Shown here: one piece after another, positions 39,192 through 48,118 of the stretch
Layout of the letters: the number at the start of each line of letters is the position of its first letter
How positions within the stretch are numbered: position 1 is the first letter of the stretch
Assembly (NCBI GenBank): GCA_041659285.1
Contig: JBAZYO010000005.1
Span: forward strand, 1 to 64,000
Source: Vicinamibacterales bacterium
GTDB lineage: Bacteria; Acidobacteriota; Vicinamibacteria; Vicinamibacterales; UBA2999
Direction of reading: 5' to 3'
DNA length: 64,000 nt
Translations under genes and position numbers: made by a program
The notes under the pieces: generated by a model
The model's input: only the letters and a program-made list of their open reading frames with translations
What the model was told of the DNA's origin: nothing
Databases searched by the model: none

Positions 39192-39356
39192 ATGGCGAGA
39201 TCCAAGAAGGGCAAGCGTACGTTTCAACCAAACACCAGGCGCCGAGCGAAAACGCACGGGTTCCTGGTTCGTATGGCAACCAAAGACGGCCGGCAGGTTC
39301 TCAAGCGCCGCCGCGCCAAGGGCCGCAAGCGGCTCACGGTTTCCGACGAGAAGTAG
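39192..39356 (+). CDS. rpmH: 50S ribosomal protein L34
   Basis: 54 codons, shorter than most gene-finder cut-offs. MARSKKGKRTFQPNTRRRAK, then THGFLVRMATKDGRQVLKRR, shows the L34 family sequence with a 6-residue N-terminal extension. GAGGAG lies about 5 nt before the ATG. It opens the conserved rpmH-rnpA-yidD-yidC-jag-mnmE order, diverging from dnaA on the other strand, the usual arrangement at bacterial origins. Confidence 0.95.
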   Translation: MARSKKGKRTFQPNTRRRAKTHGFLVRMATKDGRQVLKRRRAKGRKRLTVSDEK

Positions 39357-39392
39357 GGGCGGGTCTCGTAGACTCGCCTGTGGGCCGATCCC

Positions 39393-39755
39393 ATGCCCGT
39401 TTTCCGACCATCTGAGCACGTTCGGAAGCGGGCAGACTTCGAACTCATCTACAAGACGGGTTTCAAGCGTTCCGGCCGCCTCATGACGATGTTCACGAGG
39501 GATCGCGAGGCAGGGAACGCGCGTCTCGGCATTGCCGCGACCCGGAAGATGGGCGCGGCGGTCGAGCGCAACCGGGCGAAACGGCTCGTTCGCGAGCTGT
39601 TCCGCCATCACAAGCCGGAAAGCGCGGTGGACGTGGTCGTCGTGCCGCGCCGCGAAATGCTCGCCGCACCCTATACCCGCGTCGAGGCCGAGTTTCGCTC
39701 CCTGCTCAACAGGATGGCCCCTTCGACTCAGGACAGGCCGCGTAAAGTGACATGA
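39393..39755 (+). CDS. rnpA: Ribonuclease P protein component
   Basis: Protein subunit of RNase P, which matures tRNA 5' ends. 120 residues, basic; the signature ARLGIAATRKMGAAVERNRAKRLVRELFR (about 48-76) is clear. ATG at 39393 follows 36 bp after the rpmH stop. The catalytic RNA gene is not in the window. Its stop overlaps yidD by 4 bp. Confidence 0.95.
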   Translation: MPVFRPSEHVRKRADFELIYKTGFKRSGRLMTMFTRDREAGNARLGIAATRKMGAAVERNRAKRLVRELFRHHKPESAVDVVVVPRREMLAAPYTRVEAEFRSLLNRMAPSTQDRPRKVT

Positions 39756-40015
39756 CCGCGCGCATCGCACTCACCCTGATTCGCGTATACAAGATCGTGC
39801 TCTCGCCGCTCTTTGCCGGCAGCTGCCGCTACATGCCCGGCTGCGCCGACTACATGACGGAGTCGATCACGCGCTTCGGCCTGGTCCGCGGCGGCTGGCT
39901 GGGCACCAAGCGGCTGTGCCGCTGCCACCCGTTCGGCGGCCACGGCTACGATCCCGTCCCCCATTCACCAAATCACCCGATCGATCACCAAATCACCAAA
40001 TCACCAGCTCACTAG
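39752..40015 (+). CDS. yidD: Membrane protein insertion efficiency factor YidD
   Basis: 87 residues. The family sequence IRVYKIVLSPLFAGSCRYMPGCADYMTESI with conserved cysteines is present, then LVRGGWLGTKRLCRCHPFGGHGYDPVP. The C-terminal 18 residues (HSPNHPIDHQITKSPAH) are encoded by an ATCACCAAATCACC repeat and are not typical of the family. The ATG overlaps rnpA by 4 bp. Confidence 0.92.
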   Translation: MTARIALTLIRVYKIVLSPLFAGSCRYMPGCADYMTESITRFGLVRGGWLGTKRLCRCHPFGGHGYDPVPHSPNHPIDHQITKSPAH

Positions 40016-40044
40016 ATCACCAGATCACGAGATCAAGAAATCAC
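39958..40044. repeat. Short-period ATCACCAAATCACC repeat at the yidD/yidC junction
   Basis: Multiple units of ATCACCAAATCACC-type sequence (CACCAAATCACC, CTCACTAGATCACC, GATCACGAGATCAAG) run from the end of yidD into the yidC upstream region. A reverse-oriented relative lies at 42279-42355. Together they flank yidC-khpB. Confidence 0.65.
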
Positions 40045-40047
40045 AAG

Positions 40048-41814
40048 ATGGAACGTCGAGTTCTCATAGCGATCACCCTGTCATTCCTGGTGCTGTTCCT
40101 GTTTCAGCGCTTCGTGATGCCCCCCGCCTCCGCCCCCGCTACCTCTCAGCCGGGTGCTACGGCGGGGCAAGCCCCTGCAGCTCCGGCGCCGGGGAGCATG
40201 GCGGCAATCACGCAGTCGTCAAATCAGTCGGCCCCTGCCGCTGTTGCCGCGCCGGCAGTCGCCGGTGGAGGCAACCCTTCAGGGCTGCCTGCGGCGCAGA
40301 TGGGCAACGCGACCCCTGCCGCTCCTGCCGGGCCGACCGTCACCGTCGGCGAGACGGCCGATCGCGAGATTGTCGTCGAGACCACGACCGTGCGCGCCAC
40401 GTTCACCAATCGCGGCGGGCGGTTGTTGCACTGGGTGTTGAAAGACTACAAGTCGGATGCCGGCACGCCGCTCGACCTGGTGCCGTCGGGCGTCGGCGAT
40501 GATGCGGTGAAGCCGTTCTCGCTGGTGGTGGACGACCCGGCCGTCACCGAGCGCATCAACGGCGGCTTCTACCGCGCCAGCGCCTCGGGGCCGGTTGACG
40601 CGACGACCGCGCCGCAGACGATCACCTTCGAGATGGCGGGGTCCGACGGCCTGAGCGTCACCAAGACGTTCGTCATGGAGCCGCACGGCTACCTGATCAC
40701 GTTCAGCGCGGTGGTCCAGCTCGGGCCGGCGCGGCTGAATCCCGTGATCCACTGGGGCCCCGGCCTCGGCGACGACATCGCGCAGCGCCCGCCGTCCTCG
40801 TTCTTCTCGCCGAACAGCATCGTGCCGGCGCAGGCGATGATCTACAAGGACGGTTCGGTCGAGCGGGTGGCGGCGACCGTCAGCGGCTCGCAGGAAGGGC
40901 CGTTCCGCTACGCCGGCACCTCGGATCACTACTTTGCGTCGCTGCTGCTGAACGAGCCGACCCTGCCGCCGTTCCGCATCGACTACGCGCCGGTGCACGT
41001 GCCGATGGCGACCGACGCCGCGCGCGTCGCCAACTACGCGACCTACTCGGTGCGCTTCCCGGCGCCGCCCGATCATTCGCGGTTCTTCTTCGGGCCGAAG
41101 GCCTTCGAAGACCTGCGCGCCATCGACAGCGAGCTGTCGAAGTCGATCCACTTCGGCATGTTCTCGTGGCTCGCGGTGCCGCTGCTCGGCGCCCTGAAGT
41201 GGGTGCACGGCTACGTCGGCAACTGGGGCTGGGCCATCGTCGTCCTGACCATCCTCATCAACCTCGCGATGTTCCCGCTGCGGCACAAGAGCGTGGTCTC
41301 GATGAGGAAGATGCAGGAGATCCAGCCGCAGATGAAGGCCATCCAGGATCGCTACGCCAAGTACAAGGTCACCGACCCTGAGCGGCAGAAGATGAACACC
41401 GAGGTGATGGAGCTCTACAAGTCGAAGGGCGTGAACCCGGCCAGCGGCTGCGTGCCGATGCTGCTCACCATGCCGTTCCTGTTTGCGTTCTACGCCATGC
41501 TGTCGGTGTCGATCGAGATCCGCGGCGCCAACTTCTTTGCCTGGATCACCAACCTGTCGGCGCCAGACCCCCTCTACATCACGCCCGTGCTGATGGGCCT
41601 GACCCAGTTCTGGCAGACCAAGATGACGCCGACTACCGCGGACCCGGCGCAGCAGAAGATCATGATGTTCATGCCGCTCATGTTCACCTTCATGTCGCTG
41701 TCGTTCCCGAGCGGCCTGGTGATTTACTGGCTGGTGAGCACGGTGTGGACCATCGGGCAGCAGTACGCGACCAACTATTTGATTGGCGCGCCGGCGAAGC
41801 GCATTGCAAAATAG
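40048..41814 (+). CDS. yidC: Membrane protein insertase YidC
   Basis: Inserts and folds inner-membrane proteins. 588 residues. The N-terminal helix RVLIAITLSFLVLFLFQRF is followed by a Pro/Ala-rich linker (about 25-110) and the large periplasmic domain. The conserved C-terminal insertase core follows (ALKWVHGYVGNWGWAIVVLT from about 385, PASGCVPMLLTMPFLFAFYAM, SFPSGLVIYWLVS). ATG at 40048 is chosen because the frame 5' of it reads the yidD repeat. The 60-codon linker is compositionally simple. Confidence 0.94.
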   Translation: MERRVLIAITLSFLVLFLFQRFVMPPASAPATSQPGATAGQAPAAPAPGSMAAITQSSNQSAPAAVAAPAVAGGGNPSGLPAAQMGNATPAAPAGPTVTVGETADREIVVETTTVRATFTNRGGRLLHWVLKDYKSDAGTPLDLVPSGVGDDAVKPFSLVVDDPAVTERINGGFYRASASGPVDATTAPQTITFEMAGSDGLSVTKTFVMEPHGYLITFSAVVQLGPARLNPVIHWGPGLGDDIAQRPPSSFFSPNSIVPAQAMIYKDGSVERVAATVSGSQEGPFRYAGTSDHYFASLLLNEPTLPPFRIDYAPVHVPMATDAARVANYATYSVRFPAPPDHSRFFFGPKAFEDLRAIDSELSKSIHFGMFSWLAVPLLGALKWVHGYVGNWGWAIVVLTILINLAMFPLRHKSVVSMRKMQEIQPQMKAIQDRYAKYKVTDPERQKMNTEVMELYKSKGVNPASGCVPMLLTMPFLFAFYAMLSVSIEIRGANFFAWITNLSAPDPLYITPVLMGLTQFWQTKMTPTTADPAQQKIMMFMPLMFTFMSLSFPSGLVIYWLVSTVWTIGQQYATNYLIGAPAKRIAK

Positions 41815-41824
41815 GCAACCGATT

Positions 41825-42268
41825 ATGGCCACAGCAGAGATCACTGAATTCGTCCAGAAGGTCGTTGACGCGATGGACCTCGACCTCACCGCATCCGCCG
41901 AAGAGATGCCCGACGGCGTCCGCATCAACCTGAACGGCGAAGACGGCAACGTCCTGATCCGCCGCCAGGGCGAGGCCCTCGCCGCCTTGCAGCACATCGT
42001 CGCCGCCATCTACCGGCACGAGGCCTCGGAGGGCCGCCGGTTGGTGGTGGATTGCATGGGCTACCGCAAGGGCAAGGACGATGAGTTGAAGCAGATGGCG
42101 AGCTTCCTGGCCGGCAAGGCGAAAGACAGCGGCCTGGCGCAGGAGATCGGCCCGCTCAACCCCTACGAACGCCGCATTGTCCATCTCGCGGTCGCCGAGG
42201 TGGACAAGGTGACGTCGGAGAGCATCGGCGACGCGTTCGAGAAGACGGTGATCATCTCTGTCAAGTAA
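41825..42268 (+). CDS. khpB: KhpB/Jag-like RNA-binding protein (KH-R3H)
   Basis: 147 residues. A KH-like region (about 1-80) is followed by an R3H domain with the RxxxH-type motif in NPYERRIVHLAVAEVD (about 118-133). The N-terminal Jag_N domain found in many homologues is absent. It follows yidC closely (10 bp), the standard neighbour, and precedes mnmE. Binds RNA; in other bacteria it works with KhpA. Confidence 0.88.
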   Translation: MATAEITEFVQKVVDAMDLDLTASAEEMPDGVRINLNGEDGNVLIRRQGEALAALQHIVAAIYRHEASEGRRLVVDCMGYRKGKDDELKQMASFLAGKAKDSGLAQEIGPLNPYERRIVHLAVAEVDKVTSESIGDAFEKTVIISVK

Positions 42269-42278
42269 CCAGCCAAGG

Positions 42279-42355
42279 GATCTGGTGATTTGGCGATTTG
42301 GTGATCTTGTGAGTTGATAATCTTGTGAGTTGGTAATCTCGTGAGTTGGTGATGT
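42279..42355. repeat. Inverted copy of the ATCACCAAATC repeat before mnmE
   Basis: GGTGATTTGGCGATTTGGTGATC and GTGAGTTGGTAATC-type units, the reverse complement pattern of 39958-40044. The mnmE start codon (42352) lies at its end, so the repeat supplies the upstream region and the first codon context of mnmE. Confidence 0.62.
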
Positions 42356-43755
42356 TTTCGACCAGCGACACGATCGTCGCCATCGCCACTCCGGCGGGAC
42401 GCGGCGGCCTTGGTGTCATCAGAATCAGCGGACCCGACGCCGCTCGAGTAGCCGGCGAACTCGTCGGCCGCGAGAAACCGTTCAAGCCCCGCCACGCCAC
42501 CTTCGCCAAGGTGAATGTGGCGTCCGGCTTTAGCCGGACCGGGGACCAGGTGGTCATCACTTCGTTTCCGGCACCTGCTTCCTACACCGGTGAAGACGTC
42601 GTCGAGCTGTCGGCGCACGGCAGTCCCGTCGTCCTCTCCTCCATCCTTCGCCGCGCCATCGACGCCGGCGCCCGGCTCGCCGAGCCCGGCGAGTTCACGC
42701 TGCGCGCCTTTCTCAACGGCAAGCTCGATTTGATCCAGGCGGAGGCAGTGGCGGATCTGATCGACGCGGTCACGCCGCTCCAGGCGAGGGCGGCGTTCGA
42801 TCAGCTCGAGGGCACGCTGACGCAGGCGATTGGCGCCATCGAGCGCGGGCTGTTCGATGTGATCGCGCGCCTCGAGGCGTCGCTCGATTTCCCGGACGAG
42901 GGCTACCATTTCGTGGGCCCGGCCGAAGCGCGGGCGTCGCTGGCGACGCTGATTGGGGAGATCGAACGGTTGCTGATGCAGTCGGCGCGAGGGCGGCTGG
43001 TCCGCGAAGGCGCGCAGGTCGCCATCGTCGGGGCGCCCAACGTCGGCAAGTCGAGCTTGTTCAACGCGCTCCTGAACAGCGACCGCGCCATCGTCACGGC
43101 CATCCCCGGCACGACGCGCGACATGCTGACCGAGCGCGCCGACATCGGCGGCCTGTCGCTGGCGCTCATCGACACGGCCGGCGTGCGCGAGACCACCGAC
43201 GTGGTGGAGCGGGAGGGCGTCAGCCGCACGCGCGAGGCACTGCGCGTGGCCGACCTGGCGCTCGTCGTCCTGGATCGCTCGCGTGCGATGAATGACGAGG
43301 ACCGGACGATTCTCGCGGAGACCGCCTCGCAGCCGCGCGTGGTGGTGTTAAACAAGTCAGATCTCTTCACTGCCGCGCCAGAAGGGCGGCACTTTGGTGC
43401 CGCCGAGACCGCCGCCCAAATTGCCGCCGACGTTTCCGCAGAACATGTGGTCGAAATATCCGCCCGCACCGGCGCCGGCCTCGACGATCTGATCGCCGCC
43501 ATCGCGCGAGTGTTAGGCGAGGGCGACGCGTTGCGCGATCAGCCGGCCGTCACCAACGTCCGCCACACGCTGCTGCTCGAGCGCGCGCGCGCCGCGCTTC
43601 TGCAAGCCGCGTCTGCGCTCGAGGGCAAGATCTCCGAGGAGTTTCCACTGCTCGATCTCCAGGAAGCCGGGCACGCTCTACAGGAGATCACGGGCCGCCG
43701 CACGAGCGACGATCTGCTGCGTCACATCTTCGAGCGCTTCTGCATCGGCAAGTAG
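42352..43755 (+). CDS. mnmE: tRNA uridine-5-carboxymethylaminomethyl(34) synthesis GTPase MnmE
   Basis: With MnmG modifies wobble U34 of tRNAs. 467 residues. N-terminal domain begins TIVAIATPAGRGGLGVIRISGPDA; the G domain has GAPNVGKSSLFNALL (about 227-241), DTAG (about 273) and NKSD (about 337). The C-terminal cysteine FCIGK is present. ATG at 42352 is used; the two preceding in-frame codons TTG and GTG also read. Two repeat copies are inside the coding region: 42522-42539 (ASGFSRT, about residue 60) and 43385-43404 (PEGRHFGAAET, about 345). Confidence 0.95.
   Translation: MFSTSDTIVAIATPAGRGGLGVIRISGPDAARVAGELVGREKPFKPRHATFAKVNVASGFSRTGDQVVITSFPAPASYTGEDVVELSAHGSPVVLSSILRRAIDAGARLAEPGEFTLRAFLNGKLDLIQAEAVADLIDAVTPLQARAAFDQLEGTLTQAIGAIERGLFDVIARLEASLDFPDEGYHFVGPAEARASLATLIGEIERLLMQSARGRLVREGAQVAIVGAPNVGKSSLFNALLNSDRAIVTAIPGTTRDMLTERADIGGLSLALIDTAGVRETTDVVEREGVSRTREALRVADLALVVLDRSRAMNDEDRTILAETASQPRVVVLNKSDLFTAAPEGRHFGAAETAAQIAADVSAEHVVEISARTGAGLDDLIAAIARVLGEGDALRDQPAVTNVRHTLLLERARAALLQAASALEGKISEEFPLLDLQEAGHALQEITGRRTSDDLLRHIFERFCIGK
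42522..42539. repeat. GTCCGGCTTTAGCCGGAC palindrome inside mnmE
   Basis: A perfect 7-bp stem with central TTTA. Same 18-bp palindrome as the copies flanking atpA (51846, 51886) and between atpG and atpD (54363, 54392, 54429). Here it encodes GFSRT of MnmE. Confidence 0.75.
43385..43404. repeat. GGCGGCAC-TTTG-GTGCCGCC palindrome inside mnmE
   Basis: Perfect 8-bp stem with loop TTTG, the same family as 20910, 21828, 36193 and 63782. It encodes part of a surface loop (PEGRHFGAAET) of MnmE. Confidence 0.72.
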
Positions 43756-44475
43756 CGCGCGCCTGCGCTCTGGGAGCGAGGCGCGCTCAGGGCCGCTCGC
43801 CATCAGCTTCCGACCTTACGGCTGGGCTCAGGTCGCCCCGAGCAACAGGTGCCCCGGCGTCGCGCGCGGCGGTGTGGCTCGGCGTTCGCTCTCCTTCGCC
43901 GGTCAAACCGCCTACGCCCGCCCAGTAATCCGGCGGGCTACGGCGGACCTCGGTCGGCGAGCTGTGCGCTCAGGGCCGCTCGCCGCCAGCTTCCGCACTC
44001 GCTCGAGAGGGCTGTCAACTCGCAGCTCGGTCTGTCTCACGCCCTAACGCTCGCTGCGAGGTTGTCTGCCACAAACCTGCCCGTCGGGGCGCTGTTGATA
44101 CCCCTGATCTCATACTGCGCGGTCGCCCCTCCTCCCGCCCGCTCTCGCTCGTGCTCCAGCTGACGGCGAGCGGCCCATCGCGCTGGCGTCGCGCGGGGCG
44201 GTATGGGTTGGCGTGAGCGTTCGACTGAGCCGACGCAGGTTTAGTGACAGACAAACCGAGGGTAGGCCACAACTGGCCGCGGCGGGGTCTGGTTGGTCAT
44301 CGGCGGAGCGCACAGCTCGCCGACCGAGGTTTGACCGGCGAAGGAGAGCGAACGCCAACCCATGCCGCCCTGCGCGACGTCAGCAGGGAATCCAGGGCCT
44401 GCGGCGAGCGCACCGCCGACGTGAGAAAATATGGCAGCGACTTATCGATAACTATAAGTTGTTAATTAGATAGTA
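43756..44475. repeat. 720-bp gene-free stretch of decayed direct and inverted repeats between mnmE and mnmG
   Basis: No convincing gene is seen. Two copies of GCGCTCAGGGCCGCTCGC occur near 43787 and 43969. GGCGTTCGCTCTCC-TTCGCCGGTCAAACC (about 43877-43909) and CCTCGGTCGGCGAGCTGTGC (about 43950-43970) recur as an inverted, continuous version at about 44308-44362 (GCACAGCTCGCCGACCGAGG, then TTTGACCGGCGAAGGAGAGC). A TGGCGTCGCGCGGGGCGG-type unit recurs near 43857, 44181 and, inverted, 44345. An AT-rich island (44428-44475) with the palindrome TTATCGATAA then leads into mnmG. Confidence 0.6.
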
Positions 44476-46320
44476 ATGATAAGTGAATTAGATGTAATAA
44501 TCGTCGGCTCAGGGCACGCTGGCGTCGAGGCGGCGTGGGCGGCGGCACGGTTGGGGCGTAGCGTGGGGTTGTGCACGCTCAGTCGAGAAACCGTCGCGCA
44601 TATGCCCTGCAATCCCGCCGTAGGCGGGACGGCAAAAGGACATCTGGTTCGCGAGATCGATGCGCTGGGCGGATTGATGGGCCGCGCTATCGACGCCACA
44701 GGCATACAATTCAAGTTGCTCAACCGCAGCCGCGGTCCGGCCGTGTGGTCCCCGCGGGCGCAGGCCGACAAGCCCCGGTATTCCGCCTGGGTTCGGGCGG
44801 CGCTCGAGGCGGAGCCGAATATCCACTGGATTATCGGCCGCGCCGGGCGAATTGTCATGGACGGCGGCCGGGTCGCCGGTCTGGCGCTCGAGGACGGAAC
44901 GGTCTACCGCTGCCGGGCGCTCGTCATCACCACCGGGACCTTTCTGAACGGCCTGATCCACGTCGGCCGCGAGCAGCGGCCGGCCGGACGAGCGGATGAG
45001 CCGCCGTCGCGCGACCTGGCGGAGTCCATCAAGGACCTCGGCGTCCGGTGGGGGCGCCTGAAGACCGGCACGCCGCCACGTCTGGCCAGGAAGTCCATCG
45101 ACTTTGAGAACGGTGTGAAAACAGGCGTGTTCCACGTGGAACATGGGGATGCCGAGCCCATCCCGTTCTCGTTCACCGCCACCGAACGGCCGGTGAACCA
45201 GGCCAACTGCTACCTGCTCCACACCACCGATCGGGTCCACGGACTGGTCCGCGCCAACATCGCCGCTTCGCCGCTCTACAACGGCCAGATCGCCGGCATT
45301 GGCCCGCGGTATTGCCCGTCCCTTGAAGACAAGGTCATGCGCTTCCCGGACCGGGAGCGCCACCAACTCTTCCTCGAGCCTGAGGGCCTGGACGTCGAGG
45401 AAATCTACGTAAACGGCTTCTCCATGAGCCTCCCCACGGAAACACAGCGGGAGCTCATCCATGCCCTTCCCGGCCTCGAGTCGGCCGAAATGCTCAGGCC
45501 CGGCTACGCCGTCGAATACGACTTCGTCCAGCCTACGGAACTGCGGTCGTCGCTCGAAACGCACCGGGTGGCCGGCTTGTTCTTCGCGGGGCAGATCAAC
45601 GGCACGTCCGGCTACGAAGAGGCCGCCGGGCAGGGCCTGCTGGCTGGCATCAACGCTTCGCAGTCGGTCAGCGGAGCGCCGCCACTTGTGCTGGGCCGGG
45701 ACGAGGCCTACCTGGGCATCATGGTGGACGACCTCGTCACCAAGGGCTGCCTCGAGCCCTACCGGATGTTCACGTCGCGCGCGGAATACCGGCTCCTGCT
45801 TCGCACCGATAACGCCGACCTCCGCCTGACCCCGAAAGGCCGCGCCATCGGTCTGGTAGACGAGGCACGCTGGGAGAGGTTTTCAGCGCGGAAGGCGCGA
45901 TTCGACGTGAACGTAGACCATCTACAGCGGAACTGGGTCCGGGTGGAAGGTGGCGCCAGGGTGCCGGCCGCCCAGGCCCTGCGGCGCCCGGAGTTGACCC
46001 TCAGCAGCCTGATGGACGGCGGGGAAGTCGCCATCAAGACCATCCCTGAGGACCACCTTCTGGACGTGTCGTCGGTCGAGACCACGGTCAAATACGAGGG
46101 CTACCTGGTCCGTCAGGAGCAGGCCGTTGCCAGGGCTCAGCACGCCGAACGCCGGCGGATTCCGGAGGCGTTCCCCTTCGAACGGGTGCCAGGCCTCTCC
46201 AGGGAGATGGTCCAGCGCTTCTCAGAAACACGCCCGGAAACCCTCGGCCAGGCGCAGCGCATCCCGGGCGTCACCCCCGCCGCCGTCGCGGTTGTTGGGG
46301 CATACCTGGATCGCTTTTGA
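44476..46320 (+). CDS. mnmG: tRNA uridine-5-carboxymethylaminomethyl(34) synthesis enzyme MnmG
   Basis: FAD partner of MnmE. 614 residues. The Rossmann FAD motif DVIIVGSGHAGVEAAWAAAR begins at residue 6; HMPCNPAVGGTAKGHLVREIDALGG (about 43-67) follows; the C-terminus ends VVGAYLDRF. ATG at 44476 is not preceded by a visible ribosome-binding site, and the first codons and upstream bases are AT-rich, unlike the surroundings. A parS site lies inside the gene at 45128. 110 bp of repeats separate it from rsmG. Confidence 0.95.
   Translation: MISELDVIIVGSGHAGVEAAWAAARLGRSVGLCTLSRETVAHMPCNPAVGGTAKGHLVREIDALGGLMGRAIDATGIQFKLLNRSRGPAVWSPRAQADKPRYSAWVRAALEAEPNIHWIIGRAGRIVMDGGRVAGLALEDGTVYRCRALVITTGTFLNGLIHVGREQRPAGRADEPPSRDLAESIKDLGVRWGRLKTGTPPRLARKSIDFENGVKTGVFHVEHGDAEPIPFSFTATERPVNQANCYLLHTTDRVHGLVRANIAASPLYNGQIAGIGPRYCPSLEDKVMRFPDRERHQLFLEPEGLDVEEIYVNGFSMSLPTETQRELIHALPGLESAEMLRPGYAVEYDFVQPTELRSSLETHRVAGLFFAGQINGTSGYEEAAGQGLLAGINASQSVSGAPPLVLGRDEAYLGIMVDDLVTKGCLEPYRMFTSRAEYRLLLRTDNADLRLTPKGRAIGLVDEARWERFSARKARFDVNVDHLQRNWVRVEGGARVPAAQALRRPELTLSSLMDGGEVAIKTIPEDHLLDVSSVETTVKYEGYLVRQEQAVARAQHAERRRIPEAFPFERVPGLSREMVQRFSETRPETLGQAQRIPGVTPAAVAVVGAYLDRF
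45128..45143. other. parS site for ParB
   Basis: TGTTCCACGTGGAACA is a perfect 16-bp palindrome identical to a known parS sequence form. It lies inside mnmG (encoding VFHVEH), about 2 kb before parA and about 3 kb before parB, and about 6 kb from dnaA, as usual for origin-proximal parS. Confidence 0.88.
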
Positions 46321-46323
46321 CAG

Positions 46324-46411
46324 GAGCCTGGGAGAATTACAGGAGGCCAGGAGACATGTTTTCTACTGATCTCCTAATCTCCTGTCTCAAAACTCCTGCC
46401 CTCCTGTGCGA
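46324..46411. repeat. Imperfect AGGAG/CTCCT inverted repeat between mnmG and rsmG
   Basis: CAGGAGCCTGGGAG, ACAGGAGGCCAGGAGACA and, after a spacer, ATCTCCTAATCTCCTGTC and CTCCTGCCCTCCTGTG. The arms pair only imperfectly. No gene is seen in 46321-46430. Confidence 0.5.
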
Positions 46412-46430
46412 ACTGTGTTGAAATCCCGGT

Positions 46431-47090
46431 GTGGCTAATCGGGAACTCAGGGACCGGCTGAAACGCCGGGCCAAGTCGGCCGGAATCACCCTCGAAGCCA
46501 CGCTGATGGACGGCCTCGAGACCTACTACCAGCTCCTCACCAAGTGGAATTCCAAGATCAACCTCACCGCGTTCCGGCTCACCTCCTCCGGTGAAGACGA
46601 TGCGGTGGATCGGTTGCTGATAGAGCCAGTGGTCGCGGCGCGCTACGTGCCGGAGAACGCGCGCACACTGCTCGACGCTGGCTCCGGCGGCGGTTCGCCG
46701 GCCATCCCCATGAAGCTCGCCTGCCCTTTCCTCCACCTGCGAATGGTGGAAGTGAAAACGCGGAAGGCGGTGTTCCTGCGCGAAGCGGTGCGGACCCTCG
46801 GCCTTCGCGACGCCGAAGTGGAGACGTCGCGGTTCGAAGAGCTCCTCCCGCGCGCCGAGCTCCATGAGGCGCTCGACCTGGTGACCATTCGAGCCGTACG
46901 AGTCGAGCAGAGCACGCTGCTCACGCTCCAGGCGTTCCTGAGGCCAGGTGGGAAGATCTTCCTCTTCCGCGGCCAGGGCTCGAGCGCAGTGGAAACTGCT
47001 CCGCCCACACCGCTGACGTGGATGGCCACCTATCCGCTCGTCGATTCGCTTCACAGCAAACTGGTTGTGCTCAGCAAAACTCGCGTATGA
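46431..47090 (+). CDS. rsmG: 16S rRNA (guanine(527)-N7)-methyltransferase
   Basis: Methylates G527 of 16S rRNA. 219 residues, normal length. The SAM motif LLDAGSGGGSPAIPMKL (about 78-94) is GidB-like. LTKWNSKINLTAFR precedes it, and FLRPGGKIFLFRG comes later. GTG at 46431 starts the gene, which follows mnmG as in many bacteria and precedes parA by about 90 bp. Confidence 0.9.
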   Translation: MANRELRDRLKRRAKSAGITLEATLMDGLETYYQLLTKWNSKINLTAFRLTSSGEDDAVDRLLIEPVVAARYVPENARTLLDAGSGGGSPAIPMKLACPFLHLRMVEVKTRKAVFLREAVRTLGLRDAEVETSRFEELLPRAELHEALDLVTIRAVRVEQSTLLTLQAFLRPGGKIFLFRGQGSSAVETAPPTPLTWMATYPLVDSLHSKLVVLSKTRV

Positions 47091-47179
47091 CGACTTGTGG
47101 CGTGGGGCTTACGGCTTGAGGAAGTGATAATCTCTAGTTCCGGCCGCGGTAACTAGTTGTATAGGGCAATCGACCAATA

Positions 47180-48115
<936 letters not shown>

Positions 48116-48118
48116 GAC

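Noticed and set aside
44015..44272. Minus-strand open frames in the mnmE-mnmG gap
   Set aside because: They fall in the repeat mosaic, have no start context and no recognisable protein sequence.
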